DNA of 64,000 bases from an uncultured Clostridia bacterium (lineage in GTDB: Bacteria; Bacillota; Clostridia; RUG12999), in NCBI GenBank assembly GCA_946555455.1, contig CAMNSU010000002.1:37530-101529 (forward strand). The letters are read 5' to 3'. Of this stretch, positions 55,471 to 62,015 are shown in pieces. The notes below the pieces were generated by a model that saw only the letters and a program-made list of their open reading frames with translations, did no database searches and was not told the origin of the DNA. Position 1 is the first letter of the stretch. The number at the start of each line of letters is the position of its first letter. A program made the translations under genes and the position numbers.

Positions 55471-57615
55471 TTACAGCCCCTGTTTGCGATATTTGCTTGG
55501 CGTCATTCCGTAATATTTTTTAAATGTACGAATCAAAGAATCGCTCCTGTAAAAACCGGTCGCTTTGGCAATTTGTTCAATGGTCTCCTCCGATTCCTCC
55601 AAAAGCTGTTTTGCTTTTTCGAGTCGAACGGCGGTAAGATACCTGACAAAACTGGTGCCAAGCAGTTCTTTAAACAAACGGCTCAAATAATAGTAGTTCA
55701 TTCCCAAATGTTCCGCAAGCGTCTCAAGTGCCAGCATGTCGTCCTGATAATGCTGCGCAATATAGTCAACGATTTGTTGTTTCAGCGTATCCCTGCCGGT
55801 TGTCTTGCCGCTGTCTCTGCATAAGGACAGACAGATTTCCTCCAAACACCGGAAGGCTTCCTCCATGTTGTCATTTCGCTCCAGATTCCGGCATACGCGT
55901 CCGAACTTTTCATATTTATCATTATCCGACGCATAATTTTCATCTAAAATCTTATATATCGTTATGGTAATACTGGTCATCAGTCTTTTTAATGTTCCCG
56001 GCGCCAAATGCCGGCTTTGGAAATTCATCTGGTAAATCTCCTCCAGAATCTGTTTTACACCATCTTCTTCTCCCAGTCTGACACTGCGCATGAGGCGCTG
56101 TTCCTTTTCGGCAGTGTAATACATTTTGGTAATTTCCATGTTTTTAATGTCCGCATAATAAGCGCCGCCTTCGCTGCTTTCCTGCATACTGTAGCGCAGC
56201 GCGCTCATCGCGCCGTCATAAGCAATGTTGAGTTCCTTTAAATGCGCTATTTCTTCACCGATTCCCAAACAGATTCTAAAATTATATGCTCCCAAAAATT
56301 CTGCCGGAAACGTCTTTAATTTCTCTACCGATTCCTTGTTTTCATATCCTATCACATAAATGCAGGTCTGCAAATCAATCCGCACCGCTTCATCATATTG
56401 AATCTTCAATTCTTCTAACCGCTGCATAATCCTGTCGTCAATTTCGCCCCACACCAGTTCCGCTTCCTGCATATATATATTGATGTCCTCCATTTGCGCA
56501 AGAGACACCACCATCACATTCCGATAGCTGCCTGTTTCAAACCATGTATATTCCTGCTCCAGTTTTTTCAATTCTGCTTCGTCTACCGGTGCGTTGTGCA
56601 TCAAATTCAACAATGTCTTTTCTTTTGCGATTTTAAACTGTCTGGCAAAATCGCCCTTCAAATCATCAATTTCATCAAACATATTCAGCATCACGCGCTG
56701 CATTCGTCTGGAATGAACGCTCGCCAACGCAAAGCTGATAAAAATGGTCAATGCCAGCAGCAGCAAAAATGTCAGCATCGCCCGATAGACATTACCATGG
56801 AGTCCTGTTCCCGGAAGCTGATATACATATTTCAAATTCATCATGTTGGACCTTTTTTCCACCATATTGTTGCTGTTCTTTTTGGCATTCGCCAACAATT
56901 CTGCTTCAAATCCTGCCGATTGCAAAATCAATTTCCCATTTTTGTCCACAATCCCCAGTTCTATGTTTTGCGTGCCTGCAAAGGCAATCTTCGCAATCAT
57001 ATCGCTTGTATTGATTCTCGAAAAGAAGATACAATCGTCAAACTGATTATTATAGGTTAAGTTTCTGCAATAAATAATTGCCGCTTCCGTTTCATATTCT
57101 GTGTTTATCATGGTTGACAGAAAATAGTTTTCTTTCCCGCTTCTGTTAATTGCCTCCTGCCACTGTTCAAAACTGTATGCACTGCCGGAAAAGAATTTTT
57201 CATAATATTCCTGCGGCGAATACACTGTTTCATTCGTAATAATCATTTGCTTGTTTTTAAAATAAATGGCGATTTCCCTGCAAAGGCTGGTGCTTGTTTC
57301 TACATTTCCCAATTCTTGCGCCGCTTTCCAGACGTCATATGTTTCCACCTGCTCCGCTTGTGCCCAACTCGCCGCAAAGGCGGACAGCACTTCATTCTTT
57401 TCTATGCGGTAAGAAAGCGTCAGCATTTTTTCCAGCTCGCTGTCGAGTATATTACCACACTGCTCTAAAATGTTATTATTCAGTTTTTTGGTATCACTTG
57501 CAAGATTATTGAACAAAATGCCGAGCGTCAAAAAGCCCAAAATCATCACAGGAATGATGATAATCAATATATATGACCCAAAAAGTTTAATAAACGTTTT
57601 GCTATCTTTTTTCAA
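55471..57615 (-). CDS. Membrane AraC-family regulator with extracellular sensor (YesN-like)
   Basis: The protein has about 714 residues. The first membrane helix covers about 12-35 (IIIIPVMILGFLTLGILF), followed by an extracellular sensor of about 250 residues. A second helix at about 280-300 (AMLTFLLLLALTIFISFAL) is followed by a linker and central region (about 330-600). The C-terminus carries two helix-turn-helix motifs (about 615-710, LETLAEHLGMNYYYLSRLFK and IEQIAKATGFYRSDSLIRTFKKYYGMTPSKYR). It is of the one-component kind that controls nearby Lpl-type sugar transporters. The start is TTG at 57615, with AAGGAG upstream; a longer frame reaches 57663. Confidence 0.9.
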   Translation of the reverse strand: MKKDSKTFIKLFGSYILIIIIPVMILGFLTLGILFNNLASDTKKLNNNILEQCGNILDSELEKMLTLSYRIEKNEVLSAFAASWAQAEQVETYDVWKAAQELGNVETSTSLCREIAIYFKNKQMIITNETVYSPQEYYEKFFSGSAYSFEQWQEAINRSGKENYFLSTMINTEYETEAAIIYCRNLTYNNQFDDCIFFSRINTSDMIAKIAFAGTQNIELGIVDKNGKLILQSAGFEAELLANAKKNSNNMVEKRSNMMNLKYVYQLPGTGLHGNVYRAMLTFLLLLALTIFISFALASVHSRRMQRVMLNMFDEIDDLKGDFARQFKIAKEKTLLNLMHNAPVDEAELKKLEQEYTWFETGSYRNVMVVSLAQMEDINIYMQEAELVWGEIDDRIMQRLEELKIQYDEAVRIDLQTCIYVIGYENKESVEKLKTFPAEFLGAYNFRICLGIGEEIAHLKELNIAYDGAMSALRYSMQESSEGGAYYADIKNMEITKMYYTAEKEQRLMRSVRLGEEDGVKQILEEIYQMNFQSRHLAPGTLKRLMTSITITIYKILDENYASDNDKYEKFGRVCRNLERNDNMEEAFRCLEEICLSLCRDSGKTTGRDTLKQQIVDYIAQHYQDDMLALETLAEHLGMNYYYLSRLFKELLGTSFVRYLTAVRLEKAKQLLEESEETIEQIAKATGFYRSDSLIRTFKKYYGMTPSKYRKQGL

Positions 57616-57690
57616 GTTTCTCTTCTCCTTCGTGCAACCCACAACAAAAGCAATTTTTCCCATACTTCCCTACACCAATATCCAATTATA

Positions 57691-57720
57691 ATAATACAAT
57701 AAACGCTTATGCTTTGTCAA
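57691..57720 (-). promoter_or_regulatory. Promoter for the AraC-type regulator
   Basis: On the minus strand TTGACA (57715-57720), an 18-nt spacer and TATTAT (57691-57696) lie about 75 bp before the regulator start. The 332-bp gap to the GNAT gene holds this promoter and the terminator at 57876-57919; I see no gene in the rest (57721-57875). Confidence 0.7.
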
Positions 57721-57875
57721 TACTGCTGCTGCCGTATCAGAAAGACGAATCTATAGAGCGAGCGCGCTGTCCATGGCAGTTCCGGCACTTCGCATCCGCT
57801 TCTATCATCATTCCTTACAGCCTTTTCTCCCGCTTCCCATTTATGACAAATATCAAAAAATGCCATAAACGCAAA

Positions 57876-57919
57876 AAATGCCTGCAACCGGCTTCTTTTA
57901 AGCCAAACTGCAAGCATTT
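57876..57919 (-). terminator. Terminator after the GNAT gene
   Basis: AAATGC-C-TGCA pairs with TGCA-A-GCATTT, with an inner GGCTT/AAGCC stem. On the minus strand it is followed by T6, fitting the end of the GNAT transcript. Confidence 0.8.
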
Positions 57920-57947
57920 CTTTCTTTTACTGTGTTTTTGCTTTCCT

Positions 57948-58433
57948 TTACCAGCTTTTGAGAAAAATGAGCGTATCCGCATAGGAACCGTCTCCCAACC
58001 GATAACCGTTTTTCACGGTTCCCAAAATGGAAAATCCGCATTTCAAATATAAGGCAATCGCACTGTAATTTGTGCATACCACCGCATTAAACTGCAAACC
58101 TTTGAATCCGCAATTTTTCGCCTGTGCAAGACAGTCCAGCACCAACTTTCTGCCAATCCCCATGCCGCGGCATTCTTTTTTCACGGCATAAGACGCATTG
58201 GCAATATGTCCGCATCTGCCGATATTATTCGGGTGCAAAATATACACACCGACTACTTCATTCCCCATCAAAGCACATATTGTCTTTGTCTGCGCTGCAA
58301 ACAGTTCCCACGCTTGCTCTTCGCTTAGGCATTCGTCACCCGGAAAGCTGTCCGCCGCTGCCACCACCTCATTCCAAATCCTCGTTGCCTGCGGCAATTC
58401 CTTTTTTGATAGCTCTTTTAGCACAAGTTCCAT
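57948..58433 (-). CDS. GNAT-family N-acetyltransferase
   Basis: The protein has about 161 residues. The acetyl-CoA-binding loop is ECRGMGIGRKLV (R/Q-x-x-G-x-G/A type), preceded by the strand HIANASYAV and followed by LQFNAVVCTNYSAIALYLKCGF, the typical GNAT end. Substrate unknown; proximity to DUF6530 gives no hint. The start at 58433 (MELVLKELSK) has GAGGAGG 8 nt upstream and follows the upstream gene by 16 bp. Confidence 0.9.
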   Translation of the reverse strand: MELVLKELSKKELPQATRIWNEVVAAADSFPGDECLSEEQAWELFAAQTKTICALMGNEVVGVYILHPNNIGRCGHIANASYAVKKECRGMGIGRKLVLDCLAQAKNCGFKGLQFNAVVCTNYSAIALYLKCGFSILGTVKNGYRLGDGSYADTLIFLKSW

Positions 58434-58449
58434 CTTTCCTGCCTCCTCT

Positions 58450-58941
58450 TTACGGTCTGACATACCCCATGTCTTTCAGCAGCCGTCCTAGCGCGTAGAG
58501 CCGCTCGCTCATCATTTCGTCATCCTTGCCCATCACCTCATACACCAGTTTGATATCCTCTTCCAGCATGGGATTATCTTCGCAGACCGCCACCGTCATA
58601 GCATTTCCCTGCAAGCCGATACGGTCAATCTGTGGGTTCTTTTCATCATATAATTTGTCATACCGATAGGCTTCCTCTTTCAGATATTGCTTCATGCGGC
58701 AAATCAAAATCGCTAAATCCAGCACACGGTGCAGCGGCATTTCCTCCGATTGTCTGGACCATTTCTCTCCGGTGTGACGCCATATTTTAGCGGATATATC
58801 TACATTGCCGCGTTCGTTCCATTGCGCCAGCCCAATCGAAAGACCCTTTGCATCTGTATTTCCTGCATATCTGCCGTCGATTTCCTCATAATTATCCGAT
58901 ACAATGACCGGTTTGTGTTTTAATGTTACCGGAATTTTCAT
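58450..58941 (-). CDS. DUF6530-like protein of unknown function
   Basis: The protein has about 163 residues. The sequence (MKIPVTLKHKPVIVSDNYEE, then GLAQWNERGNVDISAKIW) matches my memory of the DUF6530 family, whose function is unknown. No signal peptide or membrane segment is visible. It is probably the first gene of a two-gene transcript with the acetyltransferase. The start is placed at 58941 because MKIPxTLKHKP matches the family beginning; a frame three codons longer has an SD too close. Confidence 0.7.
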   Translation of the reverse strand: MKIPVTLKHKPVIVSDNYEEIDGRYAGNTDAKGLSIGLAQWNERGNVDISAKIWRHTGEKWSRQSEEMPLHRVLDLAILICRMKQYLKEEAYRYDKLYDEKNPQIDRIGLQGNAMTVAVCEDNPMLEEDIKLVYEVMGKDDEMMSERLYALGRLLKDMGYVRP

Positions 58942-58962
58942 TTTATACATTTCCCCTTTCTC

Positions 58963-59002
58963 TTACTCATTTACTAATTTAGTAATTTACTACATTACTA
59001 AT
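58963..59002. repeat. Five tandem 8-bp repeats overlapping a promoter
   Basis: TTACTCAT, TTACTAAT, TTAGTAAT, TTACTACA and TTACTAAT follow each other exactly in 8-bp steps. Units two and three form a palindrome (TTACTAA-T-TTAGTAA, 58971-58985). The array covers the -10 end and transcript start of the DUF6530 promoter, so it may be a repressor operator or a length-variable tract. Confidence 0.75.
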
Positions 59003-59028
59003 ATACATCTTTTTTTATCATTTGTCAA
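59000..59028 (-). promoter_or_regulatory. Promoter for the DUF6530/GNAT genes
   Basis: On the minus strand TTGACA (59023-59028), a 17-nt spacer and TATATT (59000-59005) lie about 60 bp before the DUF6530 start. The region downstream of the -10 is the 8-bp tandem array. Confidence 0.8.
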
Positions 59029-59155
59029 GTGTTTTTTATCACAAGTATCGCTGGCAATGAAATTTCTGTAAAAAAAGGAATAAAAACAACAACCGGTATA
59101 CTTTTTTTCTGCTTAAACCGATTTCATTTTTTAGAAAAATTTGGAAATGTATTAA

Positions 59156-59184
59156 TTGCCGGAGATGAAGTTCCCATTTATGAT
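59156..59184 (+). promoter_or_regulatory. Promoter for the serine recombinase
   Basis: TTGCCG (59156-59161), a 17-nt spacer and TATGAT (59179-59184) lie about 30 bp before the recombinase start. The match is moderate. Confidence 0.5.
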
Positions 59185-59214
59185 ACAATATTGTCGGCAC
59201 ACTTTTGGGAGGTG

Positions 59215-59811
59215 ATGACAATTACATATGGATATGCAAGAGTATCAACTGCTAGTCAAAAAGAAGACAGACAGCTTGACGAGCTATTAAGTTATGGACT
59301 GGTTGATGGAAACATCTACATAGACAAGCAAAGCGGAAAGGATTTTAAACGTCCGCAATATTTAAAGCTGTATAAGCGACTAAAAAAAGATGATTTGCTT
59401 GTGATAAAAAGCATTGACAGGCTTGGACGCAACTATGCGGAAATTCTGCAAGAGTGGCAAAAAATTACCAAAACAAAAAAGACGGATATTGTAGTACTTG
59501 ACATGCCTTTACTGGATACCACAAAGGCAAAGGATTTGCTCGGTACGCTGATTGCGGATTTGGTGTTGCAGCTTTTGTCCTTTGTTGCGGAAAATGAACG
59601 CACAAATATTTTGCAAAGACAGGCAGAGGGCATCGCGGCTGCTCATAGGCGCGGCGTAAAATTCGGCAGACCGAAAAAGCTATTGACCGAGGAATATGTC
59701 ACAAATTACAAGCTGTGGAAAGACAAAAAAATATCAGCGCTAGAGGGCGCTGAACGTTGTAATATGTCGCTTCGTGCATTTTACAGATACGGAAATCGTA
59801 TCGAATTTTGA
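59215..59811 (+). CDS. Small serine recombinase (resolvase/invertase family)
   Basis: The protein has about 198 residues. The catalytic Ser is in YGYARVSTASQ at the N-terminus; DKQSGKDFKRPQY and IKSIDRLGRNYAEI carry the conserved Arg/Asp positions; the long helix with FVAENERTNILQRQAEGI links to a basic turn (GRPKK) and a C-terminal helix-turn-helix. Size and layout fit Hin/Gin-type invertases and Tn3 resolvases. The frame is open from 59029, but similarity begins at 59215 (MTITYGYARVS) after GGGAGG. The SD is only 2 nt from this ATG, an oddity. It ends 6 bp before the left inverted repeat and is the best candidate to act on it. AT-rich, unlike neighbouring genes. Confidence 0.92.
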   Translation: MTITYGYARVSTASQKEDRQLDELLSYGLVDGNIYIDKQSGKDFKRPQYLKLYKRLKKDDLLVIKSIDRLGRNYAEILQEWQKITKTKKTDIVVLDMPLLDTTKAKDLLGTLIADLVLQLLSFVAENERTNILQRQAEGIAAAHRRGVKFGRPKKLLTEEYVTNYKLWKDKKISALEGAERCNMSLRAFYRYGNRIEF

Positions 59812-59816
59812 CAAAA

Positions 59817-59952
59817 AAGTATAGGTTTTTGTCTCTTTCATTGACACGTAAAAGTTTAGCACACTTTCATAATTTTGTCAATATTTTAAACAAAATTTGT
59901 AGAATTTTCACGAGAAAATTAGAAATATGCAGTTTGACAAAAACCTATACTT
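59817..59952. repeat. Candidate invertible segment bounded by 17-bp inverted repeats
   Basis: AAGTATAGGTTTTTGTC at 59817-59833 recurs as its exact reverse complement at 59936-59952, enclosing 102 bp. The left site is itself an imperfect dyad (GACAAAAAAGTA and TAGGTTTTTGTC) with a central AT, the form of site used by serine invertases. The enclosed DNA contains a minus-strand promoter (59853-59881). The gene pair to the right would receive this promoter if the segment inverted. Confidence 0.75.
59853..59881 (-). promoter_or_regulatory. Promoter inside the candidate invertible segment
   Basis: On the minus strand TTGACA (59876-59881), a 17-nt spacer and TAAACT (59853-59858) form a good sigma-A promoter. 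It points towards the recombinase 3' end. After inversion it would occupy 59888-59916 on the plus strand, with transcription starting about 54 nt before the 59977 ATG. A weaker plus-strand pair exists now (TTGTCA 59875-59880 and TAGAAT 59900-59905, 19-nt spacer). Confidence 0.7.
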
Positions 59953-59976
59953 ATATGAAAAGGGGAGATTTTAATT

Positions 59977-60345
59977 ATGTCAAAAAAACGCGGGACTTCA
60001 AATGCACCGATAGTGCTTGGAATTGTAGGTGGCGTATTAGGTTTACCAGCCGCTCTTTGTTCGGGAGCTTGTGCAGCAGCTGTTGAATCAATGGACGAGG
60101 TTGCGGCAGCAGGAATAACGGAATTTTATCTGTATGGAGCTTTGATAGTAAGTTTCTTGCTTATTGTAATCAGTTGTTTTACAAAGAAATTTCCTATGGT
60201 AAGCGGTCTGCTTATGCTTGTGTGTACTATTGCCGGATTTGTTCTGTTTATAGTCACAATGAATATATTAGGCATTATCGCAATGGTATTGACGCTTATC
60301 GGTTCAATTTTAGCACTGGTGCAGAAGAAAGAAATCATTGAATAA
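59977..60345 (+). CDS. Small integral membrane protein of unknown function
   Basis: The protein has 122 residues. After a short basic start (MSKKRGTSNAP) there are about four hydrophobic helices: IVLGIVGGVLGLPAALCSGA, FYLYGALIVSFLLIVISCF, MVSGLLMLVCTIAGFVLFIV and IIAMVLTLIGSILALV. It loosely recalls DUF4064-type small membrane proteins; no function can be assigned. It has the SD AAAAGGGGAG. Its stop TAA shares one base with the ATG of the Lgt-like gene (TAATG), so the two are coupled. It lies 24 bp after the right inverted repeat, directly in line for the switchable promoter. Confidence 0.8.
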   Translation: MSKKRGTSNAPIVLGIVGGVLGLPAALCSGACAAAVESMDEVAAAGITEFYLYGALIVSFLLIVISCFTKKFPMVSGLLMLVCTIAGFVLFIVTMNILGIIAMVLTLIGSILALVQKKEIIE

Positions 60346-61118
60346 TGTATCCGGTAATTCATATATGGAATATACATATATACAGTTTTAACATTTGTAT
60401 AGCTTTGGCTGTTGTATGCGGAATATTAATATTTTTGAAAAATTCAAAACAGATACTTTCTCCGCAAGAACAGGACACGCTACTTGTACTTCTTGGAATT
60501 GATATTCCGATTATGTTTGTGGGAGCTATAATTTTTAATAAAATTGTATCAGCAGTGTCAATATATGATTTCTTTGATACTATGTTTCAGTATACAGGTA
60601 TGGCTTTTATAGGTGGATTTTTAAGTGGTATATTGGGATTTTGTCTATTGTTTATGATTATAATGCGTGATTGGAAAAGGTTATGGTCAGTTTTGAATGC
60701 AGCTACTTCCGCAATTATAGCCGGGCATATAATAGGCAGACTTGGATGTTTTCTCGGAGGATGCTGTTTTGGAAAACCTTTTGAGTTGGGATTGGTATTT
60801 GCAGAAGGTTCTCCTGCATTTCTGAAATACGGCACAACTCCAATTATTCCCACGCAACTTGTAGAAATAGCTTGTTTGTGCAGTATACTCGTTGTGATAC
60901 AGAATAAGAAAGAAAATGCTTTTGTATTTTATATTACAATGTATTCAATAGCGCGTTTTCTTATGGAATTTTTACGGGGAGATGATAGAGGAATTGGTCT
61001 TTATATATTTTCCCCTACGCAGACTGTATGTATCATTCTGATTGGAATTATTCTCGTATATGGTATTGTAAAGAAAATCAGATTTACAAAGAATAAACAA
61101 TTACGAAGTTTATTATGA
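60345..61118 (+). CDS. Lgt-family (prolipoprotein diacylglyceryl transferase-like) membrane protein
   Basis: The protein has 257 residues and about seven membrane helices. It shows the Lgt signature region as HIIGRLGCFLGGCCFGKP, the IPTQLVEI motif (HPSQLYE in classical Lgt) and SIARFLMEFLRGDDRG near the end. The Arg of GRLG is kept. The conserved His of the HGG motif (here GMAFIGG) and the Asn of GRIGNF (here Cys) are replaced. Classical Lgt adds diacylglycerol to the lipobox Cys. This divergent copy may have another acceptor, lipid or no activity. The housekeeping lgt is presumably elsewhere. AT-rich, with the preceding membrane protein. Confidence 0.8.
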   Translation: MYPVIHIWNIHIYSFNICIALAVVCGILIFLKNSKQILSPQEQDTLLVLLGIDIPIMFVGAIIFNKIVSAVSIYDFFDTMFQYTGMAFIGGFLSGILGFCLLFMIIMRDWKRLWSVLNAATSAIIAGHIIGRLGCFLGGCCFGKPFELGLVFAEGSPAFLKYGTTPIIPTQLVEIACLCSILVVIQNKKENAFVFYITMYSIARFLMEFLRGDDRGIGLYIFSPTQTVCIILIGIILVYGIVKKIRFTKNKQLRSLL

Positions 61119-61184
61119 TTTATAAGTTTCAAACGGTGTAAGTTTAGATACATATAAAAATCAAATAAAAACAAGGCAAAACAG

Positions 61185-61257
61185 TGTCCGTAAAGATTTC
61201 AGTACAATTTTGGGATATATCCCCAATTGCGCTGACCTTTACGGACATTTGTTTTTA
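61185..61257. terminator. Nested inverted repeat after the Lgt-like gene
   Basis: TGTCCGTAAAG (61185-61195) pairs with CTTTACGGACA (61237-61247), with an inner TTGGGA-TATA-TCCCCAA type stem, followed by TTTGTTTTT. It is probably the terminator of the Lgt-like transcript. The remaining AT-rich DNA from 61258 to 61476 shows no gene I can support. Confidence 0.65.
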
Positions 61258-61476
61258 TGTGCTATATTCCATTTGTATCGATAAAATAAGCGGCGGCAGT
61301 ACCCATGGACTGTTTTGGCAGGAAGCTCGATAGAAAAATTGCAGTATCGGCTTACTTCCTCCAAATAGATACGTTAACAACATTTATATACAGATTCCTC
61401 CATATCAAATATTACGCAATTGTGGTACTGTTGATAGATATGGGGCAAAATTTCTGTAAAAATTTAATAGAAGCCC

Positions 61477-61505
61477 TTGACTATTGAAATTATTCATGAT
61501 AAAAT
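61477..61505 (+). promoter_or_regulatory. Promoter for tRNA-Arg
   Basis: TTGACT (61477-61482), a 17-nt spacer and TAAAAT (61500-61505) lie about 64 bp before the tRNA 5' end. Confidence 0.75.
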
Positions 61506-61568
61506 AAGACTAGTGTTTGAAAGGCAATCGTATGATAATGCACTGCCTGAAATGACACGGTTATATAT

Positions 61569-61645
61569 GCGCCCGTAGCTCAGCTGGATAGAGTGTCAGA
61601 CTCCGACTCTGAAGGTCGTGCGTTCGAATCGCGTCGGGCGTACCA
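61569..61645 (+). tRNA. tRNA-Arg, anticodon CCG
   Basis: The 77-nt sequence folds as a full cloverleaf. Acceptor GCGCCCG pairs with CGGGCGT; the D stem is GCTC/GAGT; the anticodon stem is TCAGA/TCTGA around loop CTCCGAC, giving anticodon CCG (reads CGG, Arg); the T loop is TTCGAAT with stem GTGCG/CGCGT. The 3' CCA is encoded. It has its own promoter and terminator. It lies at the right edge of the AT-rich islet, a common integration neighbourhood, but no 3'-end duplication was seen. Confidence 0.95.
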
Positions 61646-61648
61646 CGT

Positions 61649-61678
61649 CGGAACGGACTTTGCTCCGTTCCGATTTTT
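61649..61678 (+). terminator. Terminator of tRNA-Arg
   Basis: CGGAACGGA (61649-61657) pairs perfectly with TCCGTTCCG (61664-61672) around a 6-nt loop, followed by ATTTTTC, 4 nt after the CCA end. Confidence 0.9.
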
Positions 61679-61724
61679 CTTTTTCAAAGAAAAATCAGTC
61701 ACACGCTCCGTCGTTCCTCCTCTT

Positions 61725-61808
61725 CCGAAAAAGGTCACATGCGCGCAAGCTAAGCCCTTGTAAACGCGGGCTTTTAACGCTTGCCTGCTCACTACCAACC
61801 TTTTTCGG
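61725..61808. repeat. Nested inverted-repeat element downstream of tRNA-Arg
   Basis: CCGAAAAAGGT (61725-61735) pairs with ACCTTTTTCGG (61798-61808); inside, GCAAGC pairs with GCTTGC and AAGCCC with GGGCTT, so the whole 84 bp can form one branched hairpin. A small GCGCC/GGCGC hairpin follows. No coding sense; the antisense frame here is a known kind of false ORF at tRNA ends. It may be a dispersed genomic repeat. Nothing else fills 61679-61847. Confidence 0.55.
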
Positions 61809-61847
61809 GTGCGCCTTCGGCGCAAATATCTCTATGGTTCTGCTTTC

Positions 61848-61893
61848 CCAAAAGAAAAAAATCCTGTCGCAAGACAGGATTTTTTTCTTTTGG
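61848..61893. terminator. Perfect 21-bp hairpin with GCAA tetraloop
   Basis: CCAAAAG, seven A and ATCCTGTC-type sequence (61848-61868) pairs base for base with 61873-61893 around GCAA. The A-run and T-run on either side of the GC part make it a bidirectional terminator. Downstream, GATTCATGA occurs twice (61897-61905 and 61912-61920). Confidence 0.8.
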
Positions 61894-62015
61894 TGTGATT
61901 CATGATTCCACGATTCATGAAAAGGCAACTTTTTTATTTCAATCAATCTCATGATTTCAATAGAGATAAATAATCTTTCCCAAATGGACGCATACTATGA
62001 ACCGGTGGTGATAGT

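Noticed and set aside
58963..59002. CRISPR array or replication iterons
   Set aside because: Units are 8 bp with no spacers, and no cas or rep gene is nearby; it overlaps a promoter instead.
59029..59214. Upstream 62-codon extension of the recombinase
   Set aside because: No family similarity before YGYARVS, and a promoter lies inside the extension at 59156-59184.
61305..61487. Plus-strand frame of 60 codons between the Lgt-like gene and the tRNA
   Set aside because: No SD, no recognisable domain, and its end overlaps the tRNA promoter; AT-rich chance frame.
61580..61825. Minus-strand frame of 81 codons across tRNA-Arg
   Set aside because: It is antisense to the tRNA and gives the familiar false product ending RRDSNARPSESESDTLSS; no SD or family supports it.
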